From contig JBBIVO010000050.1 in assembly GCA_037439685.1 (NCBI GenBank), positions 1-11,441 of the forward strand: a stretch of 11,441 nucleotides of DNA, in the 5' to 3' direction. The notes under the pieces were generated by a model, which ran no database searches, was not told where the DNA came from, and saw only the letters and a list, made by a program, of their open reading frames with translations. The DNA comes from JAGTRB01 sp037439685. GTDB taxonomy: Archaea; Thermoproteota; Bathyarchaeia; TCS64. Position numbers and translations under genes: made by a program. Of the stretch, positions 5,347 through 11,441 are shown one piece after another; within the stretch, counting starts at the first letter, position 1, and each line of letters opens with the position of its first letter.

Positions 5347-7625
5347 ATGCTTTCGAGAAGGGGTCTCGAGGTTTTCATCCTCCTATCCCTTTTATCATGG
5401 CTTCAGGTCTGCCCTGCGGGGTCTCAGGAGACCAGCTATTTCAAATTGCTCATGGTTTTTTGGGGGGAGGGGCTTCCAAGGGAGGTCTCCCCCGGGGATA
5501 CGGCCACCCTCAGCGTGGTCCTCAGATATGAGCACCCATATGCGACCAAGAGTATCGTGGCGGAGCTCTCTCTGCCCAACGGCTTCACGGCGGTTGGAGG
5601 GGGGAGTAAGGCTCAGGCCTTTTACAGCGGGGTCGTCTCAACGGGCTCGATCGTGAGGCTCTCCTTCCCCATCTCCATCTCAGGGGCGGCCTCCATAGGG
5701 GCCTACCCCACCCGCCTCGAGCTGGAGTATTATATAGACGCCCTCTCCCGCTGGAGGAGGGAGACCCTTGAGCTTTACATCGAGGTCTCGGGAAGGCCTA
5801 GGATAGAGGTGAAGGCTCCAGGGGTCGCCCTTAGGGAGGGCGGCCAGGCCCTCACCATCACCGTCTCCAACGATGGGGATGGAGCGGCCGACGAGCTCAG
5901 GCTGGTGGGGGCCTACTCGGGCATGGCCTCCGTGGAGCTTCCAGGGGAGGTCAGCCTCGGCAGGTTGGAGCCTGGAGAGGCGAGGCCTCTCAGCCTCAGC
6001 ATATATGTGCCCCCGGAGCTCAGGGGCAGCCTGGTCCCCCTCACCCTCATATTCACGTGTCTGGGTCCCAGGAGCGCCCCCTACGACTTTAACAGGAGCA
6101 TAAGCCTCAACCTCAGGCCCTCCGCCTCCACATCCCCCCTCAGGCTGAGGATGGAGCCCGTAGAGCTCCAGGCTGGGGAGAGCATGGTGGCCTCGATAAT
6201 GGTGGTGAACACCGGAGGCCAGAGGCTCTCGGAGGTCAGGCTTGACCTGGCGCCCGACGCGAACCTAAGGGTCTTCGGGGAGTCCCACTTCTACTTCGAG
6301 GGGATCGACCCAGGTGAGGCCAGGGTGGCCAAGACCGAGCTCTACGTCCCCCTGGCGGCCACCTCCACCACCGCCACCCTATCCGCGGCCATCAGATACT
6401 ACGATGAGGGTTTAAGGGTCTACAGGAGCGAGGAGGAGAGGCTCAACCTGAGGCTCAAGGCCCTGATCCAGATGCCCTCCCTCTCCTACTCCGTTAGCCC
6501 CGAATGGCTAACGGCGGGGAGGGACGGCCTCCTCCAGGTCACCATCCTTAACTTGAAGGGGCACAGCCTGAGGGATTTGAGGCTGGAGCTCTCATCCGAG
6601 GCTCCGGTGAAGATCCTTGGGGCCACCATCCTCCGGCTCGGCAGCCTTGAGCCGAAGGGGAACCTCAGCATAGGGGTCAGGATATATGCCCCTCCGGCCG
6701 CTCCATCCACCGCAGCCCTCATCCTGACGGCGACATTCTACGATGAGGGGCTTAAAGCGGTTCTGAGCGAGGCTCAGAGGGTGAGCCTGCTCGTGAGGGG
6801 GGTGGTCTCCACGCCTCCGATCTCCATCTCGGCGGAGCCCGAGGAGCTCACCATAGGGAAGAGCGGAGAGCTCCAGCTGAGGATAAGGGCCCTCGACGCG
6901 AACCTAAGCGATCTCAGGATAGACCTCTCCCCAGACGNNNNNNNNNNNNNNNNNNNAAGCTCTTCGGGGAGGCCAGGTTCAGGATCGAACGCCTAGGGGC
7001 TGGTGAGGAGAGGGCCCTGAAGGTCAGGGTCTACGTCCCGACAACGGCAACCGCTGCTACGGCCACCCTGACGGCCACGGCCACCTACCTCAAGGAGGGG
7101 TCGGAGGCTGTTGAGGGCGAGAGCTGGAGGATCAACATGCTCTTGAGGGGCCTCATCCAGATATCCCTAACCGACATGGCGGTTATACCATCGAATCCGA
7201 GGCCTGGCTCAGCCTTCTCCATAACCCTCACCGTCACCAATATTGGGACCTCAACCGCCTACGCGGCATATGCCATCCCAGCCATCCAAGGCCTACCAAT
7301 AAGGGTCTTCGGCCCTAGGTCCGTATACATAGGGAACATCGAGCCGAACCTTCCAACCACCTTCACCGTCAACCTTCAACTGGAGAACACGACGGATAAA
7401 ACCCTAGAGCTCCCCATACACCTCAGCTACCTCGACAACCTCAGAACACCCTACAACCTCACGCTGACCGTTCCAATAGAGGCGGGGAGCCAGCCCCCCA
7501 TCCAGGTCCAGCCGGCTCAGAGGGGCCTAGGGATCCTTGAGCACCCCCTCCTCATCCTTGGGGCTGCGGGGGCGATAGCGGCCCTCATCGGCGCACTGGC
7601 TCTGAGGAGGAGAAGGGCCACCTGA
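5347..7625 (+). CDS. Anchored surface protein of about six COG1361/CARDB-like domains, interrupted by N gap
   Basis: ATG 5347 opens a signal peptide (MLSRRGLEVFILLSLLSWLQ, cleavage near residue 25). The mature protein is a row of about six beta-sandwich units of roughly 110 residues. Each has the pattern 'P..L..G....L.I.V.N.G...L.DLRL.L......' followed by 'I..L.PGEAR...L.VYVP....S..A.L......Y.D', typical of COG1361/CARDB/NEW3 domains. Unit starts lie near residues 30, 152, 263, 374, 484 and after the gap. The protein ends with 'HPLLILGAAGAIAALIGALA', a membrane helix, then RRRRAT, so the repeats face outside. The run of 19 N at 6938-6956 shifts the frame as written. The frame starting at 6957 continues the fifth unit (KLFGEARF..) to TGA at 7623-7625, so this is one gene, not two. 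Several N-glycosylation sequons are visible (NRS, NLS, NTT, NLT). The role is structural or adhesive by analogy. The exact function is unknown. Confidence 0.8.
6938..6956. other. Assembly gap (19 N) with wrong length
   Basis: The gene frame reaches codon position 6937 ('g' + two N), and the downstream frame starts at 6957. To keep one frame the missing stretch must be 2 modulo 3, but 19 is 1 modulo 3. Comparison with the earlier unit (PD-ANLR-VFGE against PD-?-KLFGE) suggests about 3 residues, so about 8 missing bases. Confidence 0.75.
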
Positions 7626-7716
7626 GATGCGAGGCTCCGCCATCTGGCTAGAGGGAGCTGCTGAAACCATATGATGAGAAGACCCTTAAGAGCTAAACTA
7701 TTTAACCGCGATCCTA

Positions 7717-7723
7717 TTTATCT
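7717..7723 (+). promoter_or_regulatory. Possible TATA box of the GT2 gene
   Basis: TTTATCT at 7717-7723 lies about 30-40 nt before the possible starts TTG 7751 and ATG 7760. A GGTGAT at 7728-7733 matches the anti-Shine-Dalgarno but is 17 nt from TTG 7751, rather far. A second A/T-rich site (CTATTTAA, about 7698-7705) lies further upstream. The 125-nt spacer after the previous gene argues for a separate promoter. Confidence 0.4.
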
Positions 7724-7750
7724 ATAGGGTGATTAAGGGGCTGCGTCGAA

Positions 7751-9186
7751 TTGTTTGAGATGGCCCTCCCCCTCCTCCACTTCGTCCTCTCCCTCTTGCT
7801 GTTGCCCCACGGATACAACTGCTTCCTCCTCCTCTGCGGCGCTTTGAGGTATAGGGCTGCGGGAGGGAAACCCATAATAAACCATCCGATGGTCACGGTC
7901 CAGCTCCCCATATATAACGAGAGGTATGTGGTCTCTAGGCTGCTCAGGTCGGTGGCAGCGCTCCAGTGGCCGAGGGATAGGCTTGAGGTCCTGGTCCTAG
8001 ATGACAGCACTGATGAGACCTCGAGCATAATAGAGTCCGAGGCGGCCAGCCTCAGGGCTGAGGGCCTCAACATCCACGTGTTGAGGAGGGGGGAGAGGAG
8101 GGGCTTTAAAGCCGGGGCCCTCCAGAACGCCCTCAAATACACTCATGGGAAGTACATAGCGATATTCGACGCGGACTTCACCCCTCCCCCCGACTTCCTG
8201 GAGCGGGTTGTCCCCCACCTCGAGGATGATCTCAGGCTGGGCTTCGTCCAGGCCAGGCTCGGCCACCTGAACAGGGGCTGCAACCAGGTGACTGAGATGA
8301 TATCCCTAGCCATAGACGGCCACTTCATGGTCGAGCAGGCGGGGAGGGACGCCATGTCCATGGTCATAAACTTCAACGGCTCAGGCGGGGTCCTGAGGAC
8401 GGAGGCGATCCTAGATGTCGGGGGGTGGCGCCCAGAGATGCTCACAGAGGACCTCGACATGAGCTATAGGATGAGGGTGAAGGGGTGGAGGTCGAAGTAT
8501 CTGAGGGATGTGGTCGTCCCCGGGGAGGTCCCCATCGACATAGTCGACTTCAAGGTTCAGCAGTCAAGGTGGGCTGTTGGAAGCCTACAATGTGCGAGGA
8601 GGCTGCTGGGGAGCGTCTGGAGGTCGAAACATCTAACCCTAACCCAGAAGCTTGAGTCCACGCTGCACCTGACAAACTACCTCATCTTCCCCCTGATGAT
8701 GTTCACCATCATCCTCTTGGTCCTCCTCATCATCCTAAACAGGCCTCCAAGCCNNNNNNNNNNNNNTTCCAGTCACCCTTCAGCATCCTCTTCTCCCTAG
8801 GCGCCCTAGGGGCCTCGACCCTATACTCATCCACGGTCATCCTTCAAGATATGAGCCTAAGGGAGAAGCTTCCATACCTCGGCCTCCTAGCCGCAGTCGG
8901 CGTCGGCCTCTCAGCCCACCTCACCATATCGATGGTGAAGGGCCTCCTCTCTAAAGGGTTTGAGTTCAAAAAAACCCCAAAGTACAATATCGACGGGGAG
9001 AGAAAGGGGATACTAAGGGTAGCCAAACCCGTGGGGGGGACCCCCCTACCAGAGACGGTGATGGCCCTCCTCACCCTACTCGGGATAATCCTAGCTATAA
9101 AGAACCAGATCCTACCAGTACTCTCGACCCTATTCGTCTACCTAATAGGATACTCAACAATAATTTACTATTCAGCATCTAAATAG
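7751..9186 (+). CDS. Membrane GT2 glycosyltransferase, cellulose/mannan synthase type, interrupted by N gap
   Basis: This is a family GT2 enzyme of the processive or CslA-like kind (COG1215) that transfers sugars from nucleotide-sugar donors on the inner face of the membrane. Numbered from TTG 7751, an N-terminal membrane helix spans about 5-30. All catalytic marks are present: PIYNE 53-57, DDS 84-86, DAD 140-142 (metal/UDP binding), TED 232-234 and QQSRW 270-274. Membrane helices follow (about 310-330 and several after the gap), then the motif 'SKGFEFKKTPKYNI', which I associate with this family. The 13 N at 8754-8766 put the frame out as written. The frame from 8767 (FQSPFSILFSLG..) continues the protein to TAG 9184-9186, giving about 475 residues. 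ATG 7760 is an equally good start. It lies next to surface-protein genes, so it probably makes or attaches a surface glycan. Donor and product cannot be told from sequence. Confidence 0.85.
8754..8766. other. Assembly gap (13 N) with wrong length
   Basis: The frame before the gap enters it at 8753 and the frame after it resumes at 8767. A single reading frame needs a gap of 2 modulo 3 (for example 11 or 14), not 13. The gap lies in the loop between membrane helices of the glycosyltransferase. Confidence 0.75.
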
Positions 9187-9202
9187 AAAGGATAAAAGAT
9201 CT

Positions 9203-9595
9203 TCAACTCACCATCAATCTATGATTTATGCTTGGAGATCCGCCTATGGTCCTCCCCACATAGCAGCGCTTAGCAGCCTCGAGAACCCCCTCCCTCTCCT
9301 CATCAGTTAGGGGGCCGCCGAGCTCTATATCGACATCGAAGGCCACAGCCCTTCCCAGACCCTTATCCGTCTTAGCTGTGACGAGAACCCTGAGGTCATC
9401 AGCCTTTATTCCCCTCTCATCGCAGTAGCGTGCAATGGTCATGGCCGTGCATAGCCCCAGGGAGGCGGCCAGAAGCCTTCCAGGGCTCATCCCCTCCAGG
9501 GGAGCCCCCTCCCCAACCCTCCCAGATACCACCTCAAGGCCGTCAGCCTCAGCCTTGAACTTCATCCCCTCCACCCTAGTCACAACGACGCTCAT
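9203..9595 (-). CDS. OsmC-family peroxiredoxin-like protein
   Basis: This 130-residue protein has the OsmC/Ohr fold pattern: a beta-rich N-terminus, then 'MSPGRLLAASLGLCTAMTIA' with Cys49, and later 'KRCYVGRTI' with Cys111. These two places hold the peroxidatic and resolving cysteines of the family, which reduces organic hydroperoxides in the cytoplasm. A third cysteine (Cys58) is extra. The length of 130 is normal, with no signal peptide or membrane segment. It is convergent with the GT2 gene (16 nt between stop codons). The ATG at 9595 (complement) has a TATA box 27-35 nt upstream and no Shine-Dalgarno, so the mRNA is likely leaderless. The subfamily (OsmC, Ohr or YhfA-like) and the substrate are not resolved. 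Confidence 0.85.
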   Translation of the reverse strand: MSVVVTRVEGMKFKAEADGLEVVSGRVGEGAPLEGMSPGRLLAASLGLCTAMTIARYCDERGIKADDLRVLVTAKTDKGLGRAVAFDVDIELGGPLTDEEREGVLEAAKRCYVGRTIGGSPSINHRLMVS

Positions 9596-9621
9596 AGAAT
9601 TGAGGAAAGGGTTCTGCCCTC

Positions 9622-9630
9622 AAATATAAA
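9622..9630 (-). promoter_or_regulatory. TATA box of the OsmC-family gene
   Basis: Read on the minus strand this is GGTTTATATTTG, with TTTATATTT at 9630-9622. It lies 27-35 nt before the ATG at 9595. This is the standard archaeal spacing for a transcript that begins at or within a few bases of the start codon. Confidence 0.6.
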
Positions 9631-9735
9631 CCTTGCTGAAAAGCCTTGGCCAAAGAAGCAGCTTAGGCCTCGGAGAAGGGAATAACGGGTGTATCATCGT
9701 AAAAACTCTAAGGTGGTTCGGCCTCTCAGAAACCA

Positions 9736-9744
9736 AAATATATT
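9736..9744 (+). promoter_or_regulatory. TATA box of the tRNA gene
   Basis: AAAATATAT at 9736-9744 lies 27-35 nt before the first base of the tRNA, the usual archaeal promoter spacing. Confidence 0.55.
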
Positions 9745-9770
9745 GGGAAGTCAAGATCCCGAGATGGGGC

Positions 9771-9844
9771 GCCTCGGTAGCTCAGCCTGGGAGAGCGGCA
9801 GCCTTGTAAGCTGTTGGCCGCGGGTTCGAATCCCGCCCGAGGCT
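9771..9844 (+). tRNA. tRNA-Thr (anticodon UGU)
   Basis: A full cloverleaf of 74 nt is present. The acceptor is GCCTCGG with CCGAGGC. The D stem is GCTC with GAGC. The anticodon stem is GCAGC with GCTGT (one G-U) around the loop CTTGTAA, giving anticodon TGT at positions 34-36, which reads ACA (Thr). The variable loop is TGGCC. The T arm is GCGGG-TTCGAAT-CCCGC. The discriminator is T and no CCA is encoded, both common for archaeal tRNA-Thr. There is no intron. Confidence 0.95.
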
Positions 9845-9898
9845 TCTCAGATAAACAAATAAGTCTGAATAAAATTCTTTTCTGACGAGGTGAAGCAT

Positions 9899-10138
9899 AT
9901 GAAGGGCAGGGTTGGCTCTAGGGGCACGATAGTTATTCCAAAGGAGGTTAGGGAGAGAGGTGGCATTAGAGAAGGAGACATGCTGGAGATCTCTCTTAAA
10001 GAGGGAGCAATTATTTTGCTGAAGGATACCACTTGGGAGAGGTTTCACGGGTGTGCAAAAGGTTTAACTACGGTCGAGGAGGCTGAGAAGGAGTTAGATG
10101 AGGATGAAAGAGATTGGGAGAAGCGCTTAGAGCGGTAG
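9899..10138 (+). CDS. vapB: VapB-type antitoxin (SpoVT/AbrB domain)
   Basis: The protein has 79 residues from ATG 9899. I chose this start because GAGGTGA (9887-9893) lies 5 nt before it; a GTG at 9890 would overlap that site. The N-terminal half, GRVGSRGTIVIPKEVRERGG and then IREGD, is the SpoVT/AbrB swapped-hairpin DNA-binding domain. It binds operator DNA as a dimer and represses its own operon. The acidic C-terminal tail (EEAEKELDEDERDWE) is the part that in this family wraps and blocks the toxin. The next gene overlaps its end by 25 nt and encodes a PIN-domain toxin, so the pair is a vapBC module. It begins 54 nt after the tRNA and is AT-richer than the upstream genes. Confidence 0.85.
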   Translation: MKGRVGSRGTIVIPKEVRERGGIREGDMLEISLKEGAIILLKDTTWERFHGCAKGLTTVEEAEKELDEDERDWEKRLER

Positions 10139-10555
10139 TTATAGACACATACGCCTTAATAGCGAAGGCGACTGGCGAAATAACACCGGAAGCCGATGCA
10201 TACCTAGAAAATGTTAGAGGAGGAAGGATAAAGGGGATAATTCACCCTCTAATCACGTATGAATTCCTTCTACAGTTCTATGAGGGTAGAATTCCGATCT
10301 TTACAACCCTCACTGAAGCTCTTGAGTTTCTAGAGGAACATTTTTCCACAGTTGAGATATCAAATCGAGTAACCCTAATAGCAGCAGAGGTCAAATTCAA
10401 AGGCGAGAGGTTTAGCCGCTCAAATAAAGAGGCATCTCTCGCTCTGCGACGCGGTGACCATCGCCATAGCCAAAGAGGGGGACTCTCCGGTCCTCTCAGG
10501 GGATAAGGACATTCAAACGGTGGCTGAGAATGAGCACGTAAAGATAACATGGTGA
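10114..10555 (+). pseudogene. vapC: VapC-type PIN-domain toxin, frameshifted as sequenced
   Basis: VapC proteins are Mg-dependent ribonucleases that cut tRNA or rRNA unless bound by VapB. The frame from TTG 10114 (preceded by GAGGATGA) opens with 'VVIDTYALIA' (Asp11) and has 'LITYEFLL' (Glu50), two of the acidic PIN residues. In this frame the C-terminus turns to nonsense and stops at 10506. In the +1 frame, KARGLAAQIK, LSLCDAVTIAIA and PVLSGDKDIQ supply the other two acidic residues and the normal ending, with stop TGA 10553-10555. The switch must lie around 10390-10405, near CAAATTCAAAGG. One extra base there, from a real mutation or a sequencing error, explains it. Repaired, the toxin has about 146 residues, a normal length. 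The start overlaps vapB, so translation is coupled. Confidence 0.8.
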
Positions 10556-10751
10556 ACCCCAGTAAGAGCTATTCAGATCCAAGAAAGTTTGAACGATTAT
10601 GTTAAGCTAGTCCGCTGCTAAGAAGCTATTAATCCAGCTCGATCCAAGTTCCTCGTAATTTCATTAAGATACGGAGAGTACCAAAGGGGATTCATCCGGG
10701 GGAGTGGAGGGCTGGGGCTCACAATCCTCAGCGGATCTTGGGTCAGAACAG
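10556..10751. other. Intergenic stretch, no gene seen
   Basis: About 195 nt between vapC and the cyclophilin-like gene. I see no protein-like frame, RNA fold or clear terminator. The minus-strand frames that cover it read as low-complexity Pro/Ser sequence and are not credible. Confidence 0.4.
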
Positions 10752-11121
10752 ATGCCCGCCGTAAGGATAAGCTCAAGGAGCATAGGTGAGGTTGAGGTAG
10801 AGCCCCTATGAGGAGAAACCCGAGAACCGAGGAGGCCATCTCGGCCTCTCCCCCTGGAGGGGGTGGCGTATAGGTGGGGGAGAAGAGACATACTTGAGGG
10901 TTGGGGAGGAGAACCCGCATGAGGTTGTGGACATCGGAGACGTCGTATATTGGCCCCGGGGGAGGCCATATTCATATTCTTCGGCCCGACACCCCTCAGC
11001 GGGACTCGGGGCCGAGGGCCTACAGCCCGTAAACGTCTTCGGGAAGGTTAAAGGAGATCCAAAGATCTTCACGAAGGTGAAGGATGGAGAGAAAATGACA
11101 ATGAAATTAAATGAAAAATAA
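10752..11121 (+). pseudogene. Cyclophilin-like protein (COG2164/DUF369 type), multiply frameshifted
   Basis: A complete small protein of about 122 residues can be read, but only in pieces from different frames. The pieces are MPAVRISSRSIGEVEVEP from ATG 10752; MRRNPRTEEAISAS; LPLEGVAYRWG; EETYLRVGEENPHEVVDIG then DVVYWP; PGEAIFIFFGPTPLSG; a short DSGPRAYS; and PVNVFGKVKGDPKIFTKV to the TAA at 11119-11121. Pieces such as 'GD..YWPPG.A..IFFGPTP' and 'PVNVFGK..GDP..F..V.DGE' are hallmarks of archaeal cyclophilin-like proteins (COG2164). Their function is not well defined. The six switches fall near 10803-10808, 10845-10855, 10876-10880, 10953-10960, 11001-11003 and 11025-11027, mostly in runs of C or G. 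The conserved residues themselves are intact. This could be a recent pseudogene or clustered base-count errors. Confidence 0.7.
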
Positions 11122-11216
11122 AACAGATAATATTTGATAGGTGAAAGCTCATTTATTTGAAGATCTATGAAATGTAAAAATTGGCCATCAAAGCCTTTAT
11201 CGATCCTCCCTTTGAG
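11122..11216. other. Convergent intergenic stretch
   Basis: About 95 AT-rich nt between the stop codons of two convergent genes. No distinct terminator hairpin or gene is seen. Confidence 0.4.
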
Positions 11217-11441
11217 CTATGCGCCTTCCCTCGATCCAGCTGTGGATGGGGCTTTCCTCCTCCTATATAGAAGGAGAAGGGTTACGGATATTGCCATTCC
11301 TATAGCTATCAGGGTTGGGGTGATTAGGGTGAAGGGAGATTTGACCTCGACCTCTATCACTTCTTCAGATGCCTCATTCACCTCTGGTCCCTTATATACA
11401 CCCCTTATGAGTAGCCTTCCTGAGGCCTTTGGGGTATACTC
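11217..11441 (-). CDS. C-terminus of a membrane-anchored surface protein (5'-partial)
   Basis: On the minus strand a frame enters from the window edge and stops at TAG (complement of 11217-11219), giving the last 74 residues. It reads EYTPKASGRLLIRGVYKGPE, an acidic stretch, then 'EVKSPFTLITPTLIAIGMAI' continuing SVTLLLLY, a single membrane helix followed by RRRKAPS and a short polar tail. This type of ending, an outside domain with a helix and basic stop-transfer residues, is the same as in the COG1361-like protein earlier in the window. The main domain lies outside the window, so no family can be given. There is no start codon within the window. Confidence 0.7.
   Translation of the reverse strand, partial: EYTPKASGRLLIRGVYKGPEVNEASEEVIEVEVKSPFTLITPTLIAIGMAISVTLLLLYRRRKAPSTAGSREGA

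Noticed and set aside
5280..5531. 83-residue forward frame at the start of the COG1361-like gene
   Set aside because: It overlaps the real gene out of frame and lacks any recognisable domain. The TATA spacing supports ATG 5347.
7137..7625. Separate 162-residue anchored protein starting at ATG 7137
   Set aside because: The frame is open back to 6957 and continues the fifth repeat of the COG1361-like protein.
8851..9186. Separate 111-residue membrane protein starting at ATG 8851
   Set aside because: The frame is open back to the N gap at 8767 and continues the GT2 membrane region, so it is the C-terminus of that enzyme.
9782..10048. Minus-strand 88-residue frame containing 'LGRDSNPRPTAYKAAALPG'
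   Set aside because: It reads the reverse complement of the tRNA, a well-known false protein ('GRDSNPRP..') in databases.
10618..11072. Several overlapping minus-strand frames rich in Pro and Ser
   Set aside because: They lie opposite the frame-broken cyclophilin-like gene and have low-complexity composition. The forward pieces match a real family.
1..11441. CRISPR array, rRNA or origin of replication
   Set aside because: No regularly spaced repeats, rRNA-like conserved blocks or origin-type repeat clusters were seen.

Overview
The window looks like part of the chromosome of a thermophilic archaeon, probably of the Thermoproteota/TACK side, although the lineage cannot be fixed from this sequence alone. 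The evidence is a strong AGG (Arg) and ATA (Ile) codon preference in moderately GC-rich genes, TATA boxes 25-35 nt before start codons with little or no leader, Shine-Dalgarno sites of the GAGGTGA type, an archaeal-type tRNA-Thr without encoded CCA, and an S-layer gene pair with the architecture of SlaA/SlaB. Two runs of N (6938-6956 and 8754-8766) are assembly gaps inside genes, which suggests a draft or metagenome assembly.

Layout. Positions 1-504 hold the 3' part of an unrecognised protein. Positions 713-4862 hold a two-gene operon: a large secreted Ig-like protein without a membrane anchor (SlaA-like) and a small protein with a signal peptide, two beta domains, a heptad coiled coil and a C-terminal membrane helix (SlaB-like stalk). 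A T-rich terminator follows. Positions 4863-5346 carry no intact protein gene. They hold the most unusual feature: a compact, well-folded RNA element that also reads as the C-terminal coding tail of an IS605-type TnpB, so it is a stand-alone omega RNA (reRNA) or transposon right end with no tnpB beside it. Positions 5347-7625 encode a signal-peptide protein of about six COG1361/CARDB-like beta domains with a C-terminal anchor. Positions 7751-9186 encode a processive-type GT2 glycosyltransferase. Both are interrupted by N gaps whose stated lengths break the reading frame, and both continue in frame on the far side.

On the minus strand, 9203-9595 is an OsmC-family thiol peroxidase-like gene with a near-leaderless promoter. 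A tRNA-Thr(UGU) lies at 9771-9844, directly followed by a vapBC toxin-antitoxin pair (9899-10555) that is AT-richer than its surroundings and has a frameshift in vapC. Positions 10752-11121 hold a cyclophilin-like (COG2164/DUF369-type) gene that can be read end to end only by switching frame about six times, mostly at G/C homopolymers. Positions 11217-11441 are the C-terminus of another membrane-anchored surface protein on the minus strand, running off the window.

The centre of the window works as a cell-envelope locus: lattice protein, lattice anchor, a second anchored multi-beta-domain surface protein, and a membrane glycosyltransferase that probably makes or decorates a surface polysaccharide. 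The right third is ordinary housekeeping (tRNA, OsmC) plus a probably acquired toxin-antitoxin module and a damaged or mis-sequenced gene.
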